From Ampelocalamus luodianensis (Eukaryota > Streptophyta > Magnoliopsida > Poales > Poaceae): a stretch of 64,000 nt of DNA. Numbering within the stretch: position 1 is the stretch's first letter; each line of letters opens with the position of its first letter. Below the pieces are notes generated by a model. That model made no database searches. It was not told the origin of the DNA and was given only the letters and a program-made list of their open reading frames with translations. Positions 38,245-49,976 of this stretch are shown piece after piece. The DNA lies in assembly GCA_036346255.1 (NCBI GenBank), contig CM070633.1, positions 24,366,001-24,430,000 of the forward strand, read 5' to 3'. The position numbers and the translations under genes were made by a program.

Positions 38245-39150
38245 TTGAGTATGGTTCCCTTGTCGCCTTGGTTGTGCAACCGACCTTGGTGGATCAAATC
38301 AAGGCGACAAAGAATCGATGTTGGTGTGGGTAAAATCAAGCAGAACATCAAGAATGGATCAGCCAGGTGTTTCACAGAAGATGAGCACGGTGTTGTATGG
38401 TTTGGGCAGCGGCTTGTGGTCCCAAAGGTCCCCGAGTTGCGGGATTTGATTCTTCAAGAGGCCCATGATTCGCCTTTGTCCATCCATCCCGGGGCCACTA
38501 AAATGTACCAAGATCTGCGTCAGAGATTCTGGTGGACTCGCATGAAACGCGAGATTGCCAGGTTCGTTGCCAGATGTGACATATGTTGTCGTGTCAAGGC
38601 CGAGCATCAGCGTCCAGCAGGTCTTCTTCAGCCCTTGCCTATACCGAATGGAAGTGGATTACGTAGGCATGGATTTTATCACTGGTCCGCCTGCACGTCT
38701 CTGCGGGAAGGATGCATTATGGGTTATCATTGATCGATTGACGAAGGTGGCCCATTTCCTTCAAAGGCGATCAAGATTGATGTGAATCGGCTAGCGGATC
38801 TTTACATATCCTCATTGTGAGTGCGCATGGTGTGCCACGAACGATAGTGTCGATCGTGGTTCTCTTTTCACTTCCCGATTTTGGCACAGTCTGCAGGAGG
38901 CCATGGGTACCTGTCTTACTTTCAGCACCGCCTACCATCCTCAGACTGATGGTCAGACAGAGCGAGTCAATCAGGTGCTTGAAGATATGCTCCGTGCTTG
39001 TGTTCTTTCCTATGGAAAGAATTGGGAGAAGTGCCTACCGCTTGCCGAGTTCTCCTACAACAACAGCTTCCAGGCTAGTCTCGGTATGGCACCATTTGAG
39101 GCTTTGTATGGCGGCGCTGCAGAACACCGTTGAACCGGTCGGGCGGTGAA
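38245..39150 (+). pseudogene. gypsy2 pol: integrase
   Basis: The HHCC zinc-binding segment is intact (AHDSPLSIHPGATKMYQDL, then RCDICCRVKAEH) at about 38460-38605. The core shows VGMDFITGPP near 38665 in a second frame. The second catalytic Asp region is disturbed near 38840-38870. The third core block is open at 38903-39133 (FSTAYHPQTDGQTERVNQ, then NWEKCLPLAEFSYNNSFQAS and PFEALYG). All functional blocks are present but in three frames. Confidence 0.87.
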
Positions 39151-39700
39151 AGCGGTTCTTTGGCCTAGACTCATTAATGCGCCGAGAACCAAGTGCGATT
39201 GATTCGTGAGCACTTGCGCGTGGCTCGATCCAGCGTAAGAGCTATGCGCGGTCGGCGCCGCCGTGAGTGAGTTTCACCAATGACTTTGTGTATCTCAAAG
39301 TCTCGCCACGAAGGGACATCGTCGTTTTGGTGTCAAGGGCAAATTGGCTCCTCGGTATGTCGGGCCTTATCGCGTCATCAAGAAAGTGGGAGCTGTTGCA
39401 TACGGTTGCGATTGCGGCTACACTTGAGGGGTGCATGATGTTTTCCATGTATCACAATTGAAGAAGTGCCTCCGTGTTCCGGTTGAGGAAACGCCATTGG
39501 AAAATATCGATGTGCAGGAAGATCTGTCTTATCGTGAGCGTCCCGTTCGTATCCTTGATGAAGCTGAACGCAGAACGAGGAACCATGTGATCAAGTTCCT
39601 CAAAGTTCAGTGGTCGAACCACTCCGAGGATGAAGCCACTTGGGAGCGGGAAGATCGTCTCCGAGCGATTACCCATCATTCTTCTCCGGTGATCGTAATC
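39150..39700 (+). pseudogene. gypsy2 integrase C-terminus and chromodomain
   Basis: The GPY/F region is fragmented at 39270-39425 (VYLKVSPRRD, then YRVIKKVGAV in another frame). The frame at 39431-39766 gives HDVFHVSQLKKCLRVPVEE and a chromodomain HVIKFLKVQWSNHSEDEATW followed by EREDRLR. The chromodomain is complete here, unlike in gypsy1, where a stop trims it. Confidence 0.88.
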
Positions 39701-39715
39701 TCGGCGAGATTCTGT

Positions 39716-39725
39716 AAGGGGGAGA
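39716..39725 (+). other. gypsy2 polypurine tract
   Basis: AAGGGGGAGA lies two bases before TGTAACAGCC, the start of the 3' LTR. Confidence 0.87.
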
Positions 39726-39727
39726 TT

Positions 39728-42700
39728 TGTAACAGCCCTAGCTTAGGGTTTGTATTTCAAATGTAAAATTTTGAGGAGAAATAAAAACTTTTGTTGTCTC
39801 TTCAAGTCATTTGAAAGTTTCTACAATTTTCCCTAGCAATTTCCAATTTTTAGAATTTAATTCTTGTGATTGGAAATTGTTGTCAAGAAATTCATAGCTT
39901 TCAAACTTGTGATCATCCTCTCAAATTATTTTTCCTATCATCTTGATCATCCTATCTACCTCCCTGAATTATTTCACAATTTTTAGATTTTATTTGCTAT
40001 TTCAAATGGCCAAGTCAAGCTAGTTGAAAATCTGGTCAAACCCTAGGTCAAGATGCTTGTGAATTTTCTCAGAACTTTTGATTGCATAAAAGTTACGGAA
40101 AATTTATGCAAGGTTGATATCTGTCTCAAGTAGCTTCCATAAAAATTTCGAATTTTGGAGCCCAGAGCTATCTCTAAAAATTTCCCAAAACCTCTCTGTC
40201 TTTTAAATCGACTCAAAACATCGCTTGTCGGCCCGAACCACACTTGGGCTCGAGTCCGATCGCACTAATGGACTCGGTCGAGTCAACTAATCGCACCGCC
40301 GAGTCCAATCGATCGTGACCGTCCGATGCAAATCGAACGATCCACGCCGCGCGCGCAACCGACTGTCCGAATGCATACACCAATCTCGGCCGTCCATTTA
40401 AGATCCAACGGTCGGTGCGCATCGATCGAATCAAACCACCGGTTCGCACCGCCGTCCGTCGGCCGCGGTGGACCCTACCGCCGATCGCCCTCGTCTTCTC
40501 CGCACTCACCGGAGCTCGCGCGTTCGCGCATGGGTGCCACGTACCTCGCCGCCGCCACCTATTTGCCCTCGTGTCCGTCCGTGGAGCATCGCGAGCTTTA
40601 TAACCTCACCGCACTCATTCATTCATCGCTTCTTCGCTCTCTCACTTTCTCGGCCGCTCTCTTTGGCCGGCGAAGAGGACGGCGTAGCGCCGCGTAAGCG
40701 CCGCTTTGATTCTCGCAACCACGCCACCGTGATCCACGCCGACGCCGCCTCCATTTTGCCCAACCCGGTCCTTGGCGCCCGGTGGATCACCAGGCGATAT
40801 CGTCGTCTCGCCTCGGCGATCTCACCGCGAGCTCGCTTGCGATCCGGTGAGTTTCTAGCTCCGCCAACTAGTCCCTTAGGATCGCAGTGATGCACCGAAT
40901 CTAACGGTGGGCTTGTTTACGCCTTTGTGCATCGTTGCGGGCGTGCGACCAATTCTTCTTCAAGCTCGGTTTTCCGTCGCCGTGGAAATTTCGGCCACCT
41001 CGGGCCTTCTTCGTCGGCGTTATCGTGTGCTTCTTGCTCACGGTGTTGGGGCGGCTTGGCGCACCTTCCGAGTCTTCTAGAAGCTTGTCGCCTCTCTCCG
41101 TGAGCCGCATCTTCTTCTCCGCCTCCGTTCGCGCCGCCTTGCCGCATCCCCGTGACTCGCCACCGCCATCGTGTTCGCAAGATCTTCGCGAACCTTTTGG
41201 TATCACTCACTCGCCCAGAAACTCTTTGGTTTGCTTAATCAGCTGTGCGGCCGCGCCGCCGTCCCCGTGCGTGCCGGTGAGCCGCCGGCGAAGTTTAGTT
41301 ATCGCTAAAACTGGTTCTGTTAGGTCGCTGACTTGTGGGCCCTCTCTGTTAAATCGCGTTTAGAAATCCTTTAATCCAGCCCGTTATTTGTTCTCTGAGT
41401 CAACGCCATGTGGGTCCATCTTTGTCGATTAGGTTGTGTAGCTCTGGTTATACGTTTTCTCTGTCGGGAAGCGTATTTCTCTGTGTGTATATGTTAGAAG
41501 TACACCTTGATAAGTCAAAGACGTATTCTTAGAATACGCCTTCGACGTCACCTTCGGCGGGCGGGCTGTTCTGGTTAGCATTTTCGCTGGGCCCGCCTGT
41601 CAGTGTCTGGGGTTAGTTGGCTGTGGGTAGAAAAAGGATTAAATGCTTTAGTAAATCTGTAATGCTTTTCTGTTGCTCTGTTAATTCAATTAAACCTAGA
41701 AAATGCATAACTAATTCAATTTTTATCCAAATTGCATGAAACCAGTGCTGTTAATTTTCATTTTAAATGTACTATTTACTAAAATTAGTTTCATCCATGT
41801 CTCTGTAGCAAAATCTGTTAACTAATAAAATGATGTCTTATGTATCTTCTAAATTAGAAAATTCATATCTTTTTCAATAATTGTCCAAATCCAGTAAAAC
41901 CAACTCTGTAAATTTTCATTTTAGTATGCTAATTATCAGGTTAGGTTTTAGATAATGTTTCTGTTCATGGAAATTTGTTAAGTAATTAACTAGTGACTTG
42001 TTGTGTTTTTAGCTTAGGAAATTCATAGAAAATTTTTAATAACTTAAAATGAATTGTTCTCAGTTTCTGAAATTTTGTTATATCATGCTTAGGCTGCTGT
42101 GAAAAGTTTAGTGTGTTTTGTTATTGTTGTATGTTTGAGTTTGGTCGGTGTTATTCGCTCTTATTATTGCTTTGTTCAATCGTTAGGATTCGATATTTGC
42201 GGCAACCCTGAGAACGACCCTCCGCAACAAATTGAGCAACAGCATCCAGGCAAGCAGTTTGATCATATTAATTCCAGTATTTTAAAGTCTAATATTTTGT
42301 TTCAGCTGTATGTATGCATCGCTTAATTTGTGTTAAATTGATTAGTTAAGTCCGTAGCTGCATATCCTGTAGACAAAATATTGATCTCTACTACCGAGCC
42401 TAGGTTATTTGTCGTGATTAGAGGTCATTGGATGATCTCTTGTCACTTAGTAGATCCGGGTCAAATTGCTTAGACATGCTTAGTATCGGTAGAAATGGGC
42501 GGTTATCGACTTTAGTCGGTAACCTTGATCACACAAAATTTACTATAACTTTATGTTTTAGCATTTCTGCTATGTTTAATTGCAAAATTAAAATGAAAAC
42601 AAAAATGATTTAGACTTGGGCACAATGGTAAGACTGGTGTGATCTGTTGGGTGTGACTGGAAAGGTGCCCGAGTCAGTTAAGGACCGAGTTACTTGCGCC

Positions 42701-43823
42701 ACCGTACTGAGCATTTTGCGTGCTAACCACACTAGAGTATATGGGACCTCTCTTGACCAAGTACTTTGGCGTGTATTGGCCCGGTCGCAGGAGGTCGCAG
42801 GAGGGATGGAGGTGGGAGCATGGTAGTTGTCCGAAAAGCTTTATCCTGAGTGGGTAGTTGCCTTTTCGGCTTTACCATGTAAGCGTATGGATTTCTATCC
42901 ATACGAGCGGCTCGTAGTTAATACACAATATTGGAAAAAGTCTCGTAGGACTTAGCCGTACAAAGATACCTTCTAAGTGTGTTTTGGCTTAAAGGCGGTG
43001 CAAGTGTGGGTACATTGGTACACCTGCAGGTTAAAACTATTCGAATAGCCTCGCCCTAGGTTATGGACACGCTCGATACGCCCCAAGAACTAGACTACAA
43101 CATTTAAATTAAAACTTGATGGGTGGTACGAACTGGGATTCGTGCTATGTTGTGGTGACTATTGGGATAGTCACTTCTGTGTGGTTACTTGTACCTATCT
43201 TTATTTCGCAGATTATTTCAACAAGTAAAAATGAATTGCAAACCCGCTTCAAACCGTATTATATTATTGCAAATGAAAATTGGCTTTATGCAAATGAAAC
43301 ATATGGCCTCCACTAAACAAGCTCGCATGTAGCATATGAACAGTGCGCTAGTTCACACGTCATCTTGCGGGTACAAAGACAATCTTTGTACTCGTGTGCT
43401 TTGCTTAATGTTTTTGTTGCAGAGGAAGAAGGTGAGCCCCAAGGGCCTCACTCGTGAGTGTGTTGCCGCTTCGTGGACGACTAGACTTGGCGGTCCTGGC
43501 CGATGCCTTGTGGGTTGGAGGCACGCGATTGGCTTTGTTTATAGCCATCTTATGGCACTTTTGCTTCATTTATCGTTCTGCTTATTTTTGTATCTTGGCA
43601 CATCGGCCCTTGTCCGTAATAACTCTACTATTTGTTTATCTTCCGCTTGGTAGTGTGGTGTTTGGACTCTATGTTTGGAATGGAGTTGACGTCTAATTTT
43701 GTAACGAGTGTGTATATCGCTTCGGGAAGTATACATATCTCGAGGATCAGTTTATTTGATTTGTGATGCTAGGACCAGGTGGTTGGTTAAGCATTACAAG
43801 CCAAATAAATTGGGGTCCTCACA
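39728..43823 (+). repeat. gypsy2 3' LTR
   Basis: Colinear sister of 30771-34926. Long stretches are identical, and differences are strongly clustered at CTG, CAG and CCG, often as 1-3 base losses or gains. It ends GGGTCCTCACA and is followed by GTTAT, the target duplication. A TTTATAAC box lies near 40597. The hairpins of the 5' LTR are preserved (GTATGGAT/ATCCATAC near 42885, GTGACTAT/ATAGTCAC near 43154). Confidence 0.95.
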
Positions 43824-43929
43824 GTTATTACTATTGCATGTTGATGATGAGTAGAGTAACTGTGTATGTGCATATTGAGATCATGTTGAGGCTTGGTCAC
43901 ATGGTGACCAAGCATGTATAGCTTTGAGG

Positions 43930-44044
43930 TCCCCGTCATGTATATGACGGGCTTGAGGTCCCCACACTTGTGGAGTGTAGGCTTGAGGTCTCCATTACCT
44001 GCAGAGTATTGGACTCTTGGTCCCTGTGCTTGCGAGCACAGGCA
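43930..44044 (+). repeat. Hairpin array in the interrupted solo LTR
   Basis: Successive inverted repeats separated by GCTTGAGGTCC-type spacers: CCCGTCAT/ATGACGGG, CCACACT/AGTGT, an imperfect ATTAC...GAGTAT, and CCTGTGCT/AGCACAGG. Loops are often TTGTGG or TTGCG. The same block is at 55351-55535 and, inverted, at 21304-21456. Confidence 0.75.
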
Positions 44045-44670
44045 TGGGTATGCAGCGACGGTTGCATACCTTGCATTACCGGTAAAATGCAAAAGAGTTA
44101 AAGAGAAAGGATGCATTGAGCATTGCATAAGCATGTTGTATGGTTTAATCCAAAGTTTTTAGAAGTGGATGCTGATGTTATAATTTTGTATTATAATGTC
44201 TTTTATTTGTACTTGCTGAGTTTGTGGACCCACTCTTGCTGTTGTTGTTGTTTTAGGTACCCAATACAAAAACAACATGCATGGAAGGGAGTAGCCTTTT
44301 GTCGCACACACACTGCCATGAACCTTTTATAGTTGATTAAATTTCAGATCATGCCTTAATAAATGAGCAAACTACCTTAAGGATTTATTATGGTTATGCT
44401 TTACGCGTCGGATTATTTGTAATAATGATGAGTAGCATATTTTGGATACCTATGATTATGTTTTAGTTGTTTAGCATATCTTGAATGCCTATTGATTATA
44501 CGGAATGTTGGATGGTTTAATTTTGATAATTGTACCTGTTGGAACCCCCGAATAGTTTGCTATACAAAGGAGGTTCTGCCGAAATTTAGTAAAGTGTCTT
44601 GGTTTTAACTTGTTATAATGTTAGTTTAGTAGCATTTCGGGCTCATGTTGGGCTGGGGTGTTACATTATC

Positions 44671-45450
44671 GTTTGGTGTGAAGCCTACAATACCGAAACC
44701 TTAGAGGGCATAAGTACTTTGGGATTGTGCATTGTAAAAGCTTTGTGATAATGACTTAGTCGCATACCTTCGGCAGTGTGACAAACGGACATTATAAGTC
44801 AATTATCTCTTTCGTAGATTAGACTTTGGTTTTGTTTTCAAAATGTTTTGTAAAACAGTTTATGATATGGATGGGTGTCCATGAGAAAAACTTATGGGTT
44901 GAAGCCCCAGGTTGGTGCCCGTGTTTAAATTAGTGTTAGGTTGGTGCCTACAGTAGCTTTATGATTTCCGTTAAAACTCAATTTTAGATATTATAAAACT
45001 TGAGCTTTTGAAATTAGTATTGTATTTAAACTGTCAAATGTTGTTTTTTGCACAAATAACCTTATAAGCCTTCTTTTGATAATATCCATGAATGAATTGA
45101 CTCTGTTGTTGGGTGTAACTTGCCAGTATGGTAGTTGTGCTCATACTTGCTTTATGCAAACAAATTTCAGAGGAGAAGGACTTCGCTATTGGTGTGGATC
45201 TTGACTAGGCCGCTACCCTAGTCGATTGCCTATGGCATATCAGCTGGACTCCACTACTTTTTCTTCGTCTTCCGCTGTGTTTGTTTATTGTTAGCTCGTA
45301 AGACTTTCTTGTAATCAACTCTGTTTATTAATAAAGTTGTACGATTTATGGATGTTACCATATCTGTTTACTATGTGAACTAGCTACTGATCATGGGACT
45401 AGTTCAGAAATACACAGAGGATTTAGGGGTGTTTCTCCCGGGTTCGATAG
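44671..45450 (+). repeat. H1 host fragment 4 (3' part of an old LTR)
   Basis: It continues H1 after the TTATC insertion. An AGGAGAAGGACTTCGCTATT stretch (near 45171) and a Ser/Leu-rich, AATAAAG-containing tail (45330 region) occupy the place of the AGAGGAAGAAGGTGAG and poly(A)-like tails in the gypsy LTRs. The right border with the next LTR fragment is not resolved; it lies between about 45420 and 45490. Confidence 0.45.
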
Positions 45451-45454
45451 TAAC

Positions 45455-47961
45455 ATACTCAAAACCTATTCTACATTAAAGGATGGTAACAGAGGAAACA
45501 AACAAAATTGATTTAGTTCTGTTTGGAGTTACAGAGAAATATTTATGCATTTTTCAAGTTAAAATAGTGCAAAAATAATGCTAAACCAAAAGTTATTTTA
45601 TTAACAAACATTTCTGGAATAGAAACAAGTCCAAAAACTATATTAAAATAAAGTACACTAAAAATGTAACCCAACAAAATTTGAATAATCCAAAAAGGAG
45701 TTAAAATGATTTTACTTATTTCATTTTGAAGTTTAAAACAATTAACAGTACACAAATAAATAACTTACAGATTTTCTTTTAAATCCTGAGATGAGAATTG
45801 TTCGGACTGTTGAGATCTAATCTGATGGTCCAAATGAGAGGTCACTTTCGGCGGGCAAAACGGCCAAAACGATCTGGACCGTTCAGATCAAATCGGACGG
45901 TTCAAAGTGATGGGAACGTTAGGGTGGTCCGAACGTTCCAAGAGATCTAGAACGTTGATATCAAAAGGGATGGTTCAAAGCGAGGGGTTACTATGCAATT
46001 AATGGCGAGACCCACACTGACCCGTGCGACTGACATGTGGGGCCCGTAGGTCATAGACACGGTCCATTGCATAGTGCATGGACCAAGAGTCCATGAGTTC
46101 GGTCCACCGCACAGTGTGCTGCACACTTAAGTGGTTAGGCCCACCTGTAGGTGACTCATCTACTTGTTAAGACAGCTGTTAATTTCTAATACAATCATTA
46201 GCGCTTAAAGGCTGAGGTTTTATCGTAACCGCGCAGCTACAGTAGCTGTGGCCGTACGACAAAACTCCCGAGCTCGCTTCCGTGCTCGCCGCCAGTGATT
46301 TCGGCCATGGCGGCGTGAACTAAGGGCAGGTATGGGTCCCAAATAGCAACACAACTTTTGGGAGTAGCGGCGATGGCTGAGCTGTCCTGTACCGGCGGCT
46401 AGCCGGAGAGGGGCGGCGCTACCAACTACGGCAAAGTGCATGCATAAAGAAAAGCTCTGCATTGTCCTCTTAAGCATGTGCCCGAGTAGCTAGGAGGTCA
46501 AGTGAAACTACCTAAGCATTGAAGAGGCTCAGAGATGGCCGGAGCTAGGCCGACGTCGAAGAAGACGACGGCAGCGGCACGGCTTCACGTGGAGAGGATG
46601 TTTTGAGCAACAAGAAAAAGGGAATGAAGCTCCGGAATAGCTTAAGGATGCTATAAGTAAGGTATAGACAGAAAGGATTTGACAATGCCATACCAAAACA
46701 GAGTGGGAGATGAAAGGGCTGTTCTTTGGCCGAAATGGTTCAATCTTCAAATCCACAAGATCCTACCGTGCAAAGGAAAAATTAGTTGATGGGTTTTGAA
46801 TCTTCAACCTAGGGACATGATATGATGCGCTAGGTTTAGGGTAATACCTCCCAGAGATGGAGAAGACATGGCGGTGTCCTTCGGAGCACGCTCTGGACTT
46901 TCGAGAGCACGAAGTGGAACTGAGAGCTACAAGGTAAGGTAGGAGCTCGCATTAGGCAAAATGGAAATGGCATCAAAGGAGAATGAGATAAGACACAATG
47001 GTTCGAACCTTACCCGAGAGAGGAGCTAGAACCAGTGTCCTCTTCCTCGGCCGTAATGAGGAAAAGCGAGGAAGAATGAAGACAGGAGGGGGTATTATGC
47101 TTAGGGATTTAACGGCAAGGGAGGCGGTGTGAAACGGAGAAGGATCCGGAGTGGTCGAAATGTTCGGACCGACTGGGCTAATCGGACCACAATATTTGGA
47201 TGGTCCGATCAAGATCGAATGGCTCCTGCGAGCTACTCATTCGAACGGTCCAAACGTGCGCAACGAACACGGACGGTCCGATCGAGATTGGATGGTTCAG
47301 ATCACGCTGCTCGTTCGGATGGTTCGAACGTTCCCAAGCGATGCGGACGGTCCGATTGAAATCGAATGGCCCAAATAACCTCGCGTATGTTCGAACTAGC
47401 CCGAGCGCAAAGATGGTTGGGTTCAACCAAAAAGACCTGGGTCCGGGCCCGAGGAACAGTGCAAGTTGGTTTTGAAAACAAAGGGCTGAGTCTTTGAGGA
47501 ATTTTTAGATAGAGTTGCCCAACTCCAAAAATTCTAAAATGTTTACAGGAGGTTCCTCACTCTAAGATTAAGCTTTTATAAAATTTCTGGAGGTTTTCAT
47601 GCAATGCATTTCCCCCAGAAATTTCTCAAGGTTCTGACATAGGGTTTGACTAAGAGTCTAACTGGTTTCACTAGCCCTTTTAAAATAGCAAATAAAATCT
47701 AAAAATTTTGAAATTTTTTCAAAGAGGTCACTAGGATGATCTAGGACCTAGGAAAAATAATTTCATAAGATGATCCCAAGATTTTTTTCAAAAGTTTTAA
47801 AACACTATGCTTCTAGTCAATTGAAGCTTTTAGTTTTTGAAATCAACAAATCCAATGAAAGAATTTCCAGAAAATTCAAATAACCTTGTGATGCAACAAA
47901 AGTTTTAATTTCTACTTATTTTTATACATTTGAAACACAAACCAAGTTTTGGGATGTTACA
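45455..47961 (-). mobile_element. Truncated LTR related to the gypsy2 family, minus strand
   Basis: In plus orientation it ends GGGATGTTACA at 47961, the reverse complement of a TGTAACATCCC LTR start. Reading leftwards gives the features of the gypsy2 LTR 5' half in reverse: the AAAATAATTTCATAAG block, the GGCGGGC block near 45850, and AT-rich sequence at the left. The 3' half of the LTR is missing, and no matching target duplication was found. It contains 73-74-bp tandem repeats (GGTCCG at 47202, 47275 and 47349; GATCT at 45871 and 45944). Open stretches here are not genes. Confidence 0.7.
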
Positions 47962-48075
47962 TTTATATTGATAGTTAGGAGAGTTAGAATTGGCGGTTCA
48001 GCTCAACAGATGATTCATGCATGTGCTATCACCTTCTCTAGTATGTTTCCAGCAAACTGCGTGCCTGTGATAATA
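47962..48075 (+). repeat. Remnant of the tandem host unit (copy 1 end)
   Basis: It contains TAGTTAGGAGAGTTAGAATT followed by GATGATTCATGCATGTGC and GCCTGTGAT. It matches 51318-51424 with a few differences. That sequence lies just beyond the cysteine-rich peptide unit, so this looks like the tail of a further copy whose body was removed or replaced by the LTR on its left. Confidence 0.6.
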
Positions 48076-49292
48076 TGCAAAATCATTCTTGGATGAGCTA
48101 GCTTTTCCTCGATTAGTAGTTAGATTTCATTGGGAAAACTCCATGCATCGTATGGATAATATTCCCATGCCTAGTTGCAGTTGCATCCCCTTTCCATAGG
48201 CCTTGATATAATTCATATCAACTTTCAAAAATCCTCATATTGGTATGAATGACATGTATGACAAATTGGTAATATTCTTGTCTAAAAGTATGTATTGAGT
48301 CGTCCCAAACTCAAAATATATGACCCAACTCCCAGGGTTACCTAGGAGAGGACGACAACCTAGGGCACTTGGGTCATGAGGGACATCGACGGCGGCAGAG
48401 TCCGTGGGCTTGCCGCCTCACCCCGGTGGTTGGGGCGCCCCTGGTGGAAACGGTTGATAAGGTAGGTGAGCACCAGTTGGCCCTACAAGTTGGGGCAAAG
48501 AGCGGTGGTGACCATGAGGGTGGCGCCTCAATTTTTGGGTTTTCGTAGGGTGGCGGCGGCAGTGCCAGCAACTGCGATGGATGACCAAGCCTAGCACGCA
48601 AACATATGACAATTTGGCTACACTCCTCCACGATGAAACCATGTGGCAACCACAGGAGCAGCGTCGACCGCCCTTTGTTAATGGTGGCATCATAGCACGT
48701 GGAGGGGCTCTCATATATGCATCCGCCATGACTGGTTGAGGGTGGTGTCATGGAGGCAATGGGTGTACAGACGAGTACTACATGACAGGTGGCATCCATG
48801 CAGGACGACTGATTAGTCAACTTTTTTGTCCGTACAAATGTTATTGCTCAGTATTACATCGCGAAGTTCCATATGCATCTTTCCTTTTGTCAGTTTTGGA
48901 AATGAATTTTGTGTTAACACCAACACTTTCAGTAGACATGTCATATAAGCTCATCAAGTCTACTTTTTAATGCACAAGGTAATACATTGCGTAAGCTTTT
49001 TTGTGTGAGAAATATTATATGTGTTTTGTTCATAGTAGCCAAGAAATAAACACGCAAGAGTTTTTACGAGTGCATCGAATTCACGGAGCATATAATCACC
49101 TAGATATGATTCTACATGCGTGCTTGCATTTCTTGAGGAAATGATGCAAGTAAGACTAGCTACCATTTCATTTGACTGCGATAATGCCTGAATTGGCCGT
49201 TTAACAATGACCGATGATACTAAGAAAAGAAGTAGCCCGTGGTACATTTCTTTCACCTCCTTATTGTTCTGTTTCATGAGGAAGAACACTAG
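48076..49292. other. Unassigned low-copy region
   Basis: No repeat border or domain recognised. Two minus-strand open stretches exist: 48374-48820 (148 codons, Pro/Cys-rich) and 48960-49325 (121 codons). Neither has a recognisable motif, and their GC/AT composition follows the local DNA. They are recorded as doubtful, not called as genes. Confidence 0.4.
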
Positions 49293-49744
49293 TGACATTT
49301 GACTGCATGGACATAAGCTGCACATTTCTCTTTCTTGTGGTGCAATCAGTGTGTTGGTTCCTCTCTTTATACAGAGAGATAATTTAGTGGTATAATAATA
49401 TTATATATTTCAACTCGAAATAAACATATGGTATGCACATTTTGATTTAACCAACATGTAAACAAATAGGAAGGAACTAGATATTCAAATCAGCTAGACA
49501 TGTCATAGAATTGTGAAGAAAATAAAGACTTCCAATGCATGGAATATTTCTTTCCAAAAATTTGAAAATAGTACAACTATCTCTTTCAATCAACAGGACA
49601 AGCATAGGATAATATATTTTTGATTTTATGGGAGGTTATCAGATCTGGATGATATTGGATGGATTTTGCAAGGATGAATCAATTGTTACCATTAACCATG
49701 GATTCACAAATCAGAATGCTTTGAATACGTCTTCATTATGATGC

Positions 49745-49753
49745 TATATATAA
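49745..49753 (+). promoter_or_regulatory. TATA box of the cysteine-rich peptide gene
   Basis: The stretch GCTATATATAAGG lies about 225 bases before the ATG and is conserved in the second unit (near 56217-56227). A GGTAAAC sequence in the leader (near 49850) might be a 5' splice site of a leader intron; this is not certain. Confidence 0.65.
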
Positions 49754-49976
49754 GGGACACAAGATCAGAAGGTTGCTAGACCAAGTGATCACCATAGTAG
49801 AACCACCAAAAAAATTAGTCTCTCAAATCTCTCATCCTCAAAAACACATAGGTAAACATCTTATTACTATCTGTCCATTTGATTCCATTTATGTTCCTTC
49901 ATCAAACATGACTAAACAAATGTGAGTCTCTAATCTAATCCGTGTGAGCCTGTCTGATTGTACAACACCAAGAGGA

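Larger units (their letters stand above)
30771..43823 (+). mobile_element. gypsy2: structurally complete 13-kb chromovirus
   Basis: It has two LTRs of 4156 and 4096 bp, a primer binding site, gag, protease, RT, RNase H, integrase, chromodomain and polypurine tract in gypsy order. A perfect GTTAT target duplication (30766-30770 and 43824-43828) flanks it. It lies inside a solo LTR, so it is one of the younger insertions. Its coding region is broken into many frames. Most breaks fall at CTG/CAG/CCG sites, so the true element may be better preserved than this sequence shows. Confidence 0.96.
29359..44665 (+). mobile_element. Solo LTR (2.3-kb family) interrupted by gypsy2
   Basis: It starts TGTAATACCCC at 29359 and ends GGTGTTACA at 44665. 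It is flanked by TTATC at 29354-29358 and 44666-44670. The LTR pieces are 29359-30770 and 43829-44665, together about 2.25 kb. They are colinear with the uninterrupted copy at 53864-56169. gypsy2 sits between its two GTTAT copies. The first piece has roughly 181-bp units (anchors at 30035, 30218 and 30398). The second has the hairpin array at 43930-44044. Confidence 0.93.

Noticed and set aside
48374..48820. 148-codon minus-strand open stretch, Pro/Cys-rich
   Set aside because: No known motif, no signal peptide or splice structure evident, and overlapping frames are equally open; kept only as a note in the unassigned region.
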